Shown: piece by piece, positions 40,994-50,696 of the stretch
Position numbering within the stretch: position 1 is the first letter of the stretch
How the letters are laid out: the number at the start of each line of letters is the position of its first letter
NCBI GenBank assembly: GCA_002021875.1
Contig: CP018627.1
Location: forward strand, 9,672,001 to 9,736,000
DNA length: 64,000 bases
Source: Streptomyces hygroscopicus
GTDB taxonomy: Bacteria; Actinomycetota; Actinomycetes; Streptomycetales; Streptomycetaceae
Direction: 5' to 3'
Notes under the pieces: model-generated
What the model saw: the letters and a program-made list of their open reading frames with translations, nothing else
Database searches by the model: none
What the model was told of the DNA's origin: nothing
Program-made: the position numbers and the translations under genes

Positions 40994-42109
40994 ATGCCTC
41001 CCACGTTGAGTTCAACGAAAACCCGCGTCGCGCTCCGCCAATCGGCGCGTATCTCCCTTGAGTTGCTTCTGGTCCTCGTCATGACCACGGTGGTCCTGTG
41101 GGGCCTGGGCCAGATGTGGTCGGTGGTCTGGCCACTCGTCGTCGGACTGCTCCTTACGACGCTGACCTGGCCCCTGGCCCGCTTTCTGCGTGGGTTCGGG
41201 TGGCCGCCCGCGCTGGCCGCCTCGGTCGTGACCGTGTTGTTCCTCCTGGTCGTCACGGGCATCGTGGCGCTGATCGCGGTGCCGGTGGCGTCCCAGTCCG
41301 GCGAACTGACCGACCGTGTGACCGAAGGCATCCAACAGGTGCGTGAATGGGCCGCCGGGCCACCGCTGAACATCAGCGATGACCAGATCACCAAGGCCAC
41401 CGACACCGCGGCCGACCGGCTGCAGAGCAGTGCCGGCAGCTTGGTCACCACTATCGTCACGGGGGTGAGCACCGTGATCGATGGTGTGGTCACCGCCGTC
41501 CTCGCGCTCTTCTTGATGTTCTTCTTCCTCAAGGACGGCCCGCGGTTCCTGCCGTGGCTCGCCCGCCAACTGCCCGGTCGGCTCGCCACCGACATCCCCG
41601 TGGTGGCCGCGCGCGGTTGGGACACTCTGGGCGCCTTCGTGCGTTCCCAGGCGTTGGTCGGCCTGCTCGACGCCGTCCTCATCGGACTCGGTCTGTGGGC
41701 CCTGGGAGTACCGCTGGTGCTGCCACTGGCGGTCCTGACCTTCATCTGCGCGTTCGTGCCCATTGTGGGGGCCTTGTTCGCGGGTGCGGTCGCGGTGCTC
41801 ATCGCGTTGGTGTCCAACGGCTCGACGGACGCACTGATCGCCCTCGCGATCATCGTCGTGGTGCAGCAGTTGGAAGGCAATGTGTTCCAGCCCATGATCC
41901 AAAGCCGCGGGCTCGGCCTGCACGCGGCAGTCATCCTGCTCGCGGTGACATTGGGCAGCAGCCTGGCCGGGATCGTGGGCAGTCTGCTCGCCGTACCGGT
42001 TGCCGCGCTGATCGCGGTGGTCTGGAACTACCTGCGCGAGCAGCTCAGCCACCCGCCGGAGGAGCTGGAGAACAACGAGCAACACGCCGGTGGCGCTGTC
42101 GTGTCGTAG
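40994..42109 (+). CDS. AI-2E family (PerM/YdiK-type) transporter
   Basis: The 371-residue membrane protein has the two-half AI-2E layout: N-terminal helices (LLLVLVMTTVVLWGLGQM, LPLVLAVVTVLF-like segments), a soluble central helix pair (about 100-150), then ALFLMFFFLKDGPRFLPWL and the conserved VVQQLEGNVFQPMIQSRGLG before the final helices. Members act as exporters of signalling or small organic molecules, or as Na+/H+ antiporters. A small membrane-protein gene follows. Confidence 0.87.
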   Translation: MPPTLSSTKTRVALRQSARISLELLLVLVMTTVVLWGLGQMWSVVWPLVVGLLLTTLTWPLARFLRGFGWPPALAASVVTVLFLLVVTGIVALIAVPVASQSGELTDRVTEGIQQVREWAAGPPLNISDDQITKATDTAADRLQSSAGSLVTTIVTGVSTVIDGVVTAVLALFLMFFFLKDGPRFLPWLARQLPGRLATDIPVVAARGWDTLGAFVRSQALVGLLDAVLIGLGLWALGVPLVLPLAVLTFICAFVPIVGALFAGAVAVLIALVSNGSTDALIALAIIVVVQQLEGNVFQPMIQSRGLGLHAAVILLAVTLGSSLAGIVGSLLAVPVAALIAVVWNYLREQLSHPPEELENNEQHAGGAVVS

Positions 42110-42241
42110 ACCCTCGGTGTCGGCGCCGACAGTCGGCGCCGACACCGAAAGCGCATCGGGCGCTGCCGTCCGAGCGGTGGTGAATGCGGTCGATCGGGCG
42201 GGGTACTCGGCAGGCTCACTTCGTATGAGGAGTACTTCACC

Positions 42242-42481
42242 ATGATCTTCGCCATTGTTGGCATCTGCGTCCTACTGGCCGTGCTGGCCTTCCTGCTCCC
42301 GCGCCTGTCCCGGCACCCCGAACGGGGCACCCAGCGCACCCTGGGAGCCGGATCACGAGCCGGTGGCAAGGCCCCCGGCATCCTGGGGCGGATCCTCAGC
42401 AAGCCCTTCCGCAGCAGCTCCAAGGCGGTCGGCCGCAGCGGCTCCGCCGGTCGGCGGGCCCGAGGCCGTATGCCGTTCTAG
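42242..42481 (+). CDS. Small membrane protein with basic tail (DUF6411-like)
   Basis: ATG 42242 follows GAGGAG. The 79-residue product has one N-terminal transmembrane helix (IFAIVGICVLLAVLAFLLP) and a strongly basic, Gly/Ser/Arg-rich tail (GAGSRAGGKAPGILGRILS, GRSGSAGRRARGRMPF). This is a common actinomycete type of unknown role. It lies 132 bp after the AI-2E gene on the same strand. Confidence 0.75.
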   Translation: MIFAIVGICVLLAVLAFLLPRLSRHPERGTQRTLGAGSRAGGKAPGILGRILSKPFRSSSKAVGRSGSAGRRARGRMPF

Positions 42482-42522
42482 CCAGAAGTCACGGGAGCGG
42501 GAAGTCATAGGGTCCCGATGGC

Positions 42523-44163
42523 TCAGTGGCCGCGGAACGCCTCCTCCAGCCACCAGGCCCCATGGTCCGCGACCACCTTGGCATCGATGAGGAGTGGCGC
42601 GGATCGTGGTCCGGCGACCCAGTCCTCGACGGCCTTGAGATCCGCGGGCGTGCGTACGGTCACCGCCTCGAAGCCGTAGCCTCGCGCCACGGCGGCGATG
42701 TCCGTCGGCGGGAACTCGACCGTGTCGAGCGGATATCCGCCGGGCTTGAAGTGGTGCACCTCCGCTCCGTAGGCGTCGTCGTTGTAGACGACGACCACCA
42801 TCGGCAGCCCTAGACGGCGTACGGTGTCGAGTTCGGCGGCGCTCATCAGCGCGCCGCCGTCGCCGAGCGCGGCCACGGGCAGCCGGTCCGGCCGCGCCAG
42901 CGCCGCGCCGATGGCCGTCGCAAGGCCCAGGCCGATCGACTGGAACGCCTGGGTGAAGCACAGGCCGTTGTGGTCCGGCACGGACAGATACATGGTCGGA
43001 TAGCCCATGAAGTTTCCGGAGTCCACGCCCATCACCCGCTCGGCGGGGAGGATGTCGTCGAGCGCGATGCTCAGCGTCCTCGGATCGATCCGTTCACGGC
43101 TGCTCTCGTCCTCGTACGGCACATCCCGCCACCGCACCCGTGTGGCGATGGCCGCCCCGATGTCGGCGGTCCGGTAACCCTCCCGTTGCCGTCCGGGCGT
43201 ATCGAGCACCTGCCGCGCCGTGAGTTCCACATCGCCGGTGACGCCGAGGTGCACCTCCCGGTGCACACCGAGCGCCGAGGCGTCGTCGTCGACCTGGACG
43301 ACGGTCGTGTCCGGACCGATCAGCCGACCGTGCCGCATCGTCCACATGTTCAGCGCGCAGCCCCAGCCCACGATCAGATCCGCCCCCTGGATCAGCTCTG
43401 CCGTAAGGGGGGATGAGAAGCCGCCGGACACGTCGAGCGACCACGGGTCGTCGTGGAACAGTCCGCGGGCGACGGCCGACGTGGCCAGCAGCGCACCATG
43501 GCGCTCGGCGAGCGCCGCCAGGGCATTTCGGGCACCGATCGCACGCGATCCCCGGCCGGCCACGAAGACCGCACGTCGTGACCGCTCGAGCACCTGCGCC
43601 AGCGCCGCCACGTCGGCCGGTACCGGCTCGACCCCGGTCCGTTCCGGCGGCGGCGCGGCCAGGGCCGGTGCGTCGTCGGGCGCGTCCAGGGCCTGCACGT
43701 CCAACGGGAGGTTGAGCAGCACGGTGCGCCGTTCGTGCAGGGCGCGTCGCACCGCGGTGCATGCCTGTTCGACCGCGTCCTCCGCCGACGTCACACGCGC
43801 GGTGACCGCGCCCACCGCATGCGCCAGCGCCTCTTGGTCGACGGAGAAGTTGGACCTCGGCTCGGTCGCCTCGGCCGCCAGCACGAGGAGCGGCGTACGG
43901 CTCTTGGCCGCCTCGCCGATACCGGTGATGGCGTTCGTCAGTCCGCACCCCTGATGCACGGTCAGCGCGGCCACTGTGCCGCTCATCCGCGCGTAGGCAT
44001 CCGCCATCGTGGCCGCGCCGCCCTCATGGCGTGCGGCGACGAACCGGGAACCCGCCGCCACCATGGCATTGGTCAGATGGAAGTTGCCCGAGCCGACCAC
44101 GCCGAATACATGGTCGACACCTGCCGCGGACAACGCCCGGCCGACGGCTTCCGCGACCTTCAT
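42523..44163 (-). CDS. Thiamine-diphosphate-dependent enzyme (acetolactate synthase-like)
   Basis: The 546-residue protein has the three ThDP-enzyme domains: the Pyr domain with catalytic Glu (FVAARHEGGAATMADAYARM), a central domain from about 185, and the PP domain with LGDGGALMSAAELDTV and VYNDDAYGAEVHHFKP, which binds Mg-ThDP. It lacks close synthase signatures for ilvB and has no ilvN partner, so it is probably a decarboxylase, lyase or hydrolase of a 2-oxo acid or cyclic dione. Its start overlaps the stop of the cyclase-family gene by four bases (ATGA). Confidence 0.86.
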   Translation of the reverse strand: MKVAEAVGRALSAAGVDHVFGVVGSGNFHLTNAMVAAGSRFVAARHEGGAATMADAYARMSGTVAALTVHQGCGLTNAITGIGEAAKSRTPLLVLAAEATEPRSNFSVDQEALAHAVGAVTARVTSAEDAVEQACTAVRRALHERRTVLLNLPLDVQALDAPDDAPALAAPPPERTGVEPVPADVAALAQVLERSRRAVFVAGRGSRAIGARNALAALAERHGALLATSAVARGLFHDDPWSLDVSGGFSSPLTAELIQGADLIVGWGCALNMWTMRHGRLIGPDTTVVQVDDDASALGVHREVHLGVTGDVELTARQVLDTPGRQREGYRTADIGAAIATRVRWRDVPYEDESSRERIDPRTLSIALDDILPAERVMGVDSGNFMGYPTMYLSVPDHNGLCFTQAFQSIGLGLATAIGAALARPDRLPVAALGDGGALMSAAELDTVRRLGLPMVVVVYNDDAYGAEVHHFKPGGYPLDTVEFPPTDIAAVARGYGFEAVTVRTPADLKAVEDWVAGPRSAPLLIDAKVVADHGAWWLEEAFRGH

Positions 44164-44945
44164 GAGCGCTCCACCAGCGCGAGCACCCGCGCGGGAGCCC
44201 CGGATCCGGTGACGATGGGCAACGGCCCCGCGATGATGACGGCGCCGGTCGGGGGCAGCGCCGAGAGATTCCGCAACTGCGTCAGCCCGTACTTGTCACT
44301 GCCCATGAGATAGGAATGACACGGGAAGGCAGGATCGAACGAAGGCGCCTGTCCGGCGTCGGTGCCCACCGTTTCGACACCGAGGCCGATCACCGGCGAC
44401 TCCTCCGCCACCCACCGAGCGCATTCCGGTGCCAGGCCAGGGGTGTGCGGACCGCTCGCGTCGGCGTTGAGGAACGGCTCCTGCGCGTGCGAACGGGCGT
44501 CCCAGCCGGTACGCAGCAGCAGCCAGCCGCCCTCGGGCAGCGGCCCGTTCTCGGCCTCCCATGCCTTCACATGGTCCACCTCGACGAGGAAGTCGGGGTC
44601 CGCCTCCGCCTCGGCGGAGAAGTCCAGCACGGCCGCCGGTGCGATCAGCCGCCCTGCCGGAACCGACGCCACGTCGGTGAGGTCCTTCCCGGTGACCCAG
44701 TGGTTCGGCGCGTCGAAGTGCGTGCCCGTGTGCTCACCACTGCGGAAGTTGTTCCAGTACCAGGCCGGTCCCCGGTCGTCGTACCTGCTGATCTCCTCCA
44801 GTTCGAACACCGCGGTCTGGCCGAACTCGGCGGGCAGCTGGATCACCGGTGTGGAGGACGACAGGGGCGAGGTGAGGTCGACGACTTCGATCGCACCACT
44901 TCGCAACGCGGTTGTCAGGGCGGCGAGGACGGATTGGGGGGACAT
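44160..44945 (-). CDS. Cyclase / kynurenine-formamidase-like metal hydrolase
   Basis: The 261-residue protein carries the family motif SGEHTGTHFDAPNHWV (metal-binding His and Asp), a DLTSPLSSSTPVIQLPA start and SPVIGLGVETVGTDAG near the C terminus. Family members hydrolyse N-formylkynurenine, isatin or cyclic enols. AGGAGG precedes the ATG at 44945. Four-base overlap with the ThDP enzyme gene implies a two-step pathway: metal-dependent hydrolysis, then ThDP-dependent C-C chemistry. Confidence 0.86.
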   Translation of the reverse strand: MSPQSVLAALTTALRSGAIEVVDLTSPLSSSTPVIQLPAEFGQTAVFELEEISRYDDRGPAWYWNNFRSGEHTGTHFDAPNHWVTGKDLTDVASVPAGRLIAPAAVLDFSAEAEADPDFLVEVDHVKAWEAENGPLPEGGWLLLRTGWDARSHAQEPFLNADASGPHTPGLAPECARWVAEESPVIGLGVETVGTDAGQAPSFDPAFPCHSYLMGSDKYGLTQLRNLSALPPTGAVIIAGPLPIVTGSGAPARVLALVERS

Positions 44946-45089
44946 GACGGCCTCCTGCACATGAGGGCTGATCGTGTGCCGTTCGTCAATGCGTCACTGC
45001 AGGTCGTAGGGGCCTGGCGGGGTCCGCAGGTGTGCAGGGACTCTACCCGAGTGATCATCACTGGGGCATCAGGCGACGCGGAAGCCGCT

Positions 45090-45115
45090 GGCCGCCCCGG
45101 ATTTCCGGGGCGGCC
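45090..45115 (-). terminator. Terminator of the ThuA-like gene
   Basis: GGCCGCCCCGG (45090-45100) and CCGGGGCGGCC (45105-45115) form an 11-bp perfect stem with the loop ATTT, 64 bases beyond the stop of the leftward ThuA-like gene. Confidence 0.88.
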
Positions 45116-45179
45116 TGGGCGGGGGTGGGCGGGAGTCGGGCTCCCGGGGTGTCCCCGCGGGTTCTCGATGGTGCGGGGG

Positions 45180-46091
45180 CTACTTCTGCGGCATGGGCGT
45201 CCGGGCGGATTCAGGGGTGGAGGCGGTCGGTGACTGGGAGCCGCTCGCGCCACCGAGCCACTTCAGGCCGTCGAGGAGGAAGCGGTTCTGTGTCTCGCTC
45301 GCGAAGGTGGACGACAGGGGGGTGTTGGTGTCGTAGTCCATCGCGTTGTGGCCGAAGTTCGCGTACAGCATCTTGTACTTGCTGTTCGTCAACAGGATCG
45401 GGTAATAGCCGCTGTACCAGGTCTGGTTGGGGTCGGTGCCGAGCGGGAAGCTGCTCGGGTCGACGGAGGCCAGGATCTTGATGTCCGGGTTCTGCCGCAG
45501 GTCGTTCGACCAGCTGTACCACTCGCTGACCGACGAGGTGAAGGTGGCGGGCAGGGCCTTGGTGGACGGGTGTGTCCGGTCCTCGACCTTCAGGGTGGCC
45601 GTGGTCGGACCCCAGGTATTGGACTTGAAGTCGCCGCTGCCGAGGAACTCGTTGTGATACCAGGGCCAGCTCTGCGCCTCGGTGGTGAAGGCCGCCACGT
45701 GGAACCCCATCCAGGCGCCCCCCGCGCGCATGTAGCGCTCGAAACCGGCACGCTGGGCGGAGGTCTGCGGCAGGTCGTCGAGGAACAGCACCACCTTGTA
45801 GTCGTCGACCCCGCCGTCGGCGAGCAGGTTCCAGTTGTTGCTCGCCGTGTAGGTGAAGCCGTTCTGCGCCGCCTGCTGCGGGAACCACTCGTTCGCTTCG
45901 TGGACGAAGTTGATGTGGGCGGCGTCCCACGTTCCGTTGTACAGGGCCAGGACCTTGAACGGCGCGGCCGCGCCGCGCGCCGTCGCATGGACGGGGGCGA
46001 CCGCCAGGCCCAGCAGCGTGGCCAACAGCACCAGCAGCCGTATGGCCACGGACGCCGTCCTGGGCGATCCGATGTCTCTGCTCTCCTGCAT
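45180..46091 (-). CDS. Secreted ThuA-like protein
   Basis: From ATG 46091 the 303-residue protein has a signal peptide (ASVAIRLLVLLATLLGLAVA, cleavage near VHA) and the ThuA fold: FKVLALYNGTWDAAHINF, VVLFLDDLPQTSAQRAGFER, GGAWMGFHVAAFTTEAQSWP and YYPILLTNSKYKMLYANFGH. ThuA domains belong to the glutamine-amidotransferase-like superfamily and are linked to trehalose or other sugar metabolism. Here the conserved trehalose-utilization context is missing. It is an extracellular protein of unknown substrate. Confidence 0.85.
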   Translation of the reverse strand: MQESRDIGSPRTASVAIRLLVLLATLLGLAVAPVHATARGAAAPFKVLALYNGTWDAAHINFVHEANEWFPQQAAQNGFTYTASNNWNLLADGGVDDYKVVLFLDDLPQTSAQRAGFERYMRAGGAWMGFHVAAFTTEAQSWPWYHNEFLGSGDFKSNTWGPTTATLKVEDRTHPSTKALPATFTSSVSEWYSWSNDLRQNPDIKILASVDPSSFPLGTDPNQTWYSGYYPILLTNSKYKMLYANFGHNAMDYDTNTPLSSTFASETQNRFLLDGLKWLGGASGSQSPTASTPESARTPMPQK

Positions 46092-46360
46092 GTGCGCTCC
46101 TCGCTGTGCGGATGTTGCCGCTGTCACGGGTGGGGGATCTGGACACCGACGGCCAACGCCGACACAGCTGCGGAGCGGGCTTGTCCACCATCGCAGAGGC
46201 ACGGCTTTTCGCAGACGGGCGATGGGTGAAATTAAAGGTCTGAACCAGACACGTCAAGAGATGAAGCAAGAAGAGCACCACGGCGAGGTTCGCCTGAAGA
46301 AGTCGAACGCGCCCTATGTCGCTCCGTGGACCTTCTGTCGCCGCCCGGCCGGGATGCCGC
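46092..46360. other. 269-base region between ThuA-like and aldo/keto reductase genes
   Basis: It contains the promoter of the leftward ThuA-like gene and the 3' flank of the aldo/keto reductase gene. Bases 46228-46290 are A/T-rich for this genome (TGAAATTAAAGG...), the best candidate promoter. No gene or strong dyad is seen. Confidence 0.35.
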
Positions 46361-47356
46361 TCAGCGTCCCAGGATCCGGTCGACGTCGGCCATCTGCCCG
46401 GCGGTGAGCGGCCCCTTCGCGATGGCGCCCGCGTTTTCCTCGGCTTGGGCGACCGTACGGAAGCCTGGGATGGGGATCGTCCGCGGGCTACGAGCCCAGA
46501 TCCAGGCGAGGGCGCCCTGGGCGAGGGTGCGGCCGTCGCTGGTGAGAATGGACCGCAGGGCGTCGACGCGCTGGAGCCAGGCCGGGTCCGCGCCCGTGTT
46601 CGCGAGGAAGCCCGGCAGCCAGGCGGGGGGTGCGTTGCGGATGTCCGCGTTGTCCAGGGCGCGCCCGGCGGTGTGTTTGCCGGTGAGCAGTCCCATGGCG
46701 AGGGGGCTGCGGTTGACGCTGGCGAGGTCCGACTCCGCGCAGAGGGCGAGGAGTTCGGGCGCGTCCTGGAGGATGTTCAGGCGGTGCTGGACGGCCGCGC
46801 AGTGCGTGCCCTGGGCGAAGACGGCGGCCCGGGCGGGGTCATCGGTGCTCCACGCGTACCCGCGGATCAGGCCCTCGCCCACCAACTCCTCACAGATGTC
46901 GCGAAGTTGGGCGGCGCGTTCGGGATCGGCGTCGGAAATGTGGAGTTGGTACAGGTCGACGTGGTCCGTGTCCAGGCGCCGCAGTGAGGCGGTCAGGGCG
47001 CGGCGCAGGTGTTCGGGGGAGTCGTCCTGCCCGTCGCAGATGCGGGTCCGCTCGTCGAAGAGGTTGCCCCATTTGGTCGCGATGACGACGTCCGTGCGGT
47101 GCTTGCCGAGGGCGCGGCCGAGCAGGCGTTCGCTGTGGCCGGTGCCGTACGCGTCGGCGGTGTCGAAGAAGGTGACGCCGAGGTCGAGTGCGCGCTGAAT
47201 CGCCCGTACGGACTCCTCGTCGTCGACCTTGCCCCAGCCCAGGGGCTGCCCGTCGGCGGACTGCCACTCACCGCCGATGGCCCAGCAGCCGAAGCCGAGA
47301 GCGCTCACCTCGATGCCGCTGCGGCCCAGTGTTCTGTTGTGCGCTGTGGTCTCCAT
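46361..47356 (-). CDS. Aldo/keto reductase
   Basis: The 331-residue TIM barrel has the AKR catalytic tetrad: Asp and Tyr in VTFFDTADAYGTGHSERL, Lys in DVVIATKWGN and His in VDLYQLHISDAD. The NADPH site is the C-terminal RTIPIPGFRTVAQAEENAGA. It reduces aldehydes or ketones. It starts at ATG 47356, 25 bases from a 15-bp inverted repeat that may serve as operator or as the gdhA terminator. Confidence 0.88.
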   Translation of the reverse strand: METTAHNRTLGRSGIEVSALGFGCWAIGGEWQSADGQPLGWGKVDDEESVRAIQRALDLGVTFFDTADAYGTGHSERLLGRALGKHRTDVVIATKWGNLFDERTRICDGQDDSPEHLRRALTASLRRLDTDHVDLYQLHISDADPERAAQLRDICEELVGEGLIRGYAWSTDDPARAAVFAQGTHCAAVQHRLNILQDAPELLALCAESDLASVNRSPLAMGLLTGKHTAGRALDNADIRNAPPAWLPGFLANTGADPAWLQRVDALRSILTSDGRTLAQGALAWIWARSPRTIPIPGFRTVAQAEENAGAIAKGPLTAGQMADVDRILGR

Positions 47357-47380
47357 GCCCGGGGACAGTAGGAGTTGGAG

Positions 47381-47422
47381 CGCACACGAAGGCAAGCCCT
47401 GGCGAGGTTGCCTTCGTGTGCG
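47381..47422. terminator. Long inverted repeat between gdhA and the aldo/keto reductase gene
   Basis: CGCACACGAAGGCAA (47381-47395) and TTGCCTTCGTGTGCG (47408-47422) pair perfectly over 15 bp with a 12-base loop. Both flanking genes run leftward, so it can be the gdhA terminator, an operator of the reductase gene, or both. Confidence 0.75.
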
Positions 47423-47477
47423 TCTTCGGATGCGCTTTCGGGTGCGCTTTCGGGTGCGCCGCCGTGTGCGCCGTGGG
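47418..47477. repeat. 12-bp degenerate tandem repeats after gdhA
   Basis: Five units of the type GTGCGCTTTCGG (47418, 47430, 47442, 47454, 47466) directly adjoin the gdhA stop. The central two match at 11 of 12 bases; outer units are more diverged. Confidence 0.75.
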
Positions 47478-48839
<1,362 letters not shown>

Positions 48840-48895
48840 TCACGTGTGGGCGAGCCGGGTGCGGATCCGTGGGTCGTGCGGTTGCCGCGCCCAGA

Positions 48896-49471
48896 TTAGG
48901 GGCCTGGGGCGGACCAGCCGATCAGCCCGCCGCGCAGGGCGGCCACGAGGCGGGTGGCCGCCTCGTCCTCGGTACGTCCGCTCTTGATGAGGTCGAGGAT
49001 GTCCCGCGGATCGAACAGCGCGTTCCACAAATACAGGGCCTCGTCACCGAGATCCCCTAGACCGAGTTCCTCGGTGGTCTGCCGCAGCGGTTCGGTGAGC
49101 GCCTCCGCCTGCGGGGTGAGATAGCCGGTGCCCTCACGCAGCCGTTCGAGATAGCCGCGGTGCGACCGCATCTGTGCCATCGCACCGCCGTGTTCCAGCA
49201 CGAGGGAGACCCAGTACCGCGACACCGCTTCGAGCCTCACCATGCCTCGCGTGGTCTGCCGGCCGCTGAAGTCCCTTAGCTCGGAGCCCACTTGGGCCCG
49301 GAACGCGTGCAGGATCTCCTCGACGGAGGAGAAGTGCCGGTAGGCCGTCGCGGTGGACACCTCGGCGTGCTTGGCGATCTCGGCCAGGCTGACCGGCGTC
49401 GGCGAGTTCTCGAACAGCAGTGCGGCGGCCTTGATGAGATGCCTGCGGTTGCGCTCGGTGTCACTGCGCAT
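48896..49471 (-). CDS. TetR-family regulator, last gene of the Pxp-like operon
   Basis: From ATG 49471 (GAGGAG upstream) the 191-residue protein has the HTH RRHLIKAAALLFENSPTPVS / LAEIAKHAEVSTATAYRHFS and a helical ligand domain with ILDLIKSGRTEDEAATRLVA. It lies 32 bp after the aminotransferase gene and so is probably co-transcribed with the whole operon, giving negative feedback. Candidate operators are the palindrome at 51536 and the related dyad at 55758. Confidence 0.86.
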   Translation of the reverse strand: MRSDTERNRRHLIKAAALLFENSPTPVSLAEIAKHAEVSTATAYRHFSSVEEILHAFRAQVGSELRDFSGRQTTRGMVRLEAVSRYWVSLVLEHGGAMAQMRSHRGYLERLREGTGYLTPQAEALTEPLRQTTEELGLGDLGDEALYLWNALFDPRDILDLIKSGRTEDEAATRLVAALRGGLIGWSAPGP

Positions 49472-49503
49472 GGGTCGACTCCTCGTCGGGTGGGGGACGG
49501 CGT

Positions 49504-50673
49504 TCACCGCAGGGCCGACAGGCCCTCGGCCAGTCGGCGTACGCCCTCGGTGATGGCCTGCGCGCTGGCAGCGTACGACAGCCGGAGGTGTCCCTCGCCC
49601 TGGGCGCCGAACTCGCTTCCGGGCCGGACGGCGACGCCGTGGGCGCGGAGGGCCGCGACGACCTCCACCGAGGGCAAGTCAAGGTCGTAGCGCGGGAATT
49701 GGTAGAACGCGCCCTCGGGCGAGCTGAGCGTGAGGCCCGGGATCGCGGCGAGTTCCGTACGCATGATGTCGCGCCGCTGCTCGTACGCCTCGCGCATGCG
49801 GGCCACGTCCTCGTCGCAGCTTCGCACCGCGGCGAGCGCGGCGTCCTGGACGAAGGTGTTCACCGAACCGTTGAAGGTGTTGTGGATGCGTGCCGACGCC
49901 TGGATGAGCGCCGATGGGCCCCACAGGTAGCCGACGCGCCAGCCGGTCATCGCGTAGCTCTTGGAGAAGGTCTGGCAGTACACGGTGCGGTCGCGCAGGC
50001 CGTCGAGCGAGATCGCCGAGGTGAACGGGCGGCCGGTGTAGTCGAGGTCGGAGTACGCCTCGTCGGAGATGACGATGGTCGAGGTGGCGTCGAGCAGCTC
50101 GGCGAGCGCTTCGAGTTCCTCGCGGCTGTGCACGATGCCGGTCGGGTTGCTGGGATTGCAGAAGACGAAGAGCCGGGCGCCGGTGAGGGCGTCGGCGAGC
50201 CGGTCGAGGTCCCAGTGCAGGTCCGGCGCGAGCGGGACGGGCACGACGGTGCCTCCGGCCATGCTGACCAGGTCGGCGTAGAGGGAGTAGGTGGGGTCGG
50301 GGATGACCACCTTGTCGCCGGGGTTGACGATGCCGAGGATCGAGGCGGCGAGGCCCGCGGTGCCGCCCTGGGTGATCAGGATGTCCGCGGCGCCGACCGC
50401 TGTCCCGGCCAGGCCGGTGAGCTTCTCGGCGAGCGCCTCGCGCAGTGCCGGTTCGCCGAGCAGCGGTGAGTAGTGGGTGCGTCCGGCGCGCAGCGAGGCG
50501 TGGGCCGCCTCGGTCACCAAGTGGGGTGTGTCGAAGTCGGGTTCGCCCATGGCGAGGGAGACGAGGTCGCCCCGGGACTGCGGCTGCTGCGTCCGGCGGG
50601 AGGCGGCCGCGATGCGGGCGACGGCCTCGGCGGTGGCGAACCGGGGCGGCTGCGTGGTGATGGTGGGCGGCAT
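49504..50673 (-). CDS. PLP-dependent class I aminotransferase
   Basis: From ATG 50673 (AGGAGGAG upstream) the 389-residue fold-type I protein has ITQGGTAGLAASILGIVNPG, VFCNPSNPTGIVHSREELEA, ISDEAYSDLDYTGR and the PLP lysine in YCQTFSKSYAMTGWRVGYLW, with the carboxylate-binding Arg in EGHLRLSYAAS. It resembles aspartate/aromatic-type aminotransferases. In this operon it would convert the amino acid released by the Pxp-like lactamase into a 2-oxo acid (inference). Confidence 0.88.
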   Translation of the reverse strand: MPPTITTQPPRFATAEAVARIAAASRRTQQPQSRGDLVSLAMGEPDFDTPHLVTEAAHASLRAGRTHYSPLLGEPALREALAEKLTGLAGTAVGAADILITQGGTAGLAASILGIVNPGDKVVIPDPTYSLYADLVSMAGGTVVPVPLAPDLHWDLDRLADALTGARLFVFCNPSNPTGIVHSREELEALAELLDATSTIVISDEAYSDLDYTGRPFTSAISLDGLRDRTVYCQTFSKSYAMTGWRVGYLWGPSALIQASARIHNTFNGSVNTFVQDAALAAVRSCDEDVARMREAYEQRRDIMRTELAAIPGLTLSSPEGAFYQFPRYDLDLPSVEVVAALRAHGVAVRPGSEFGAQGEGHLRLSYAASAQAITEGVRRLAEGLSALR

Positions 50674-50696
50674 GCGCTCCTCCTGGTGGCAGGTGT

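Noticed and set aside
40704..41009. Open frame of 101 codons before the AI-2E gene
   Set aside because: Overlaps the AI-2E start, no ribosome binding site, no known motif.
42523..44163. Acetolactate synthase (ilvB) assignment
   Set aside because: No small regulatory subunit gene and a hydrolase partner instead; only the ThDP fold is certain.
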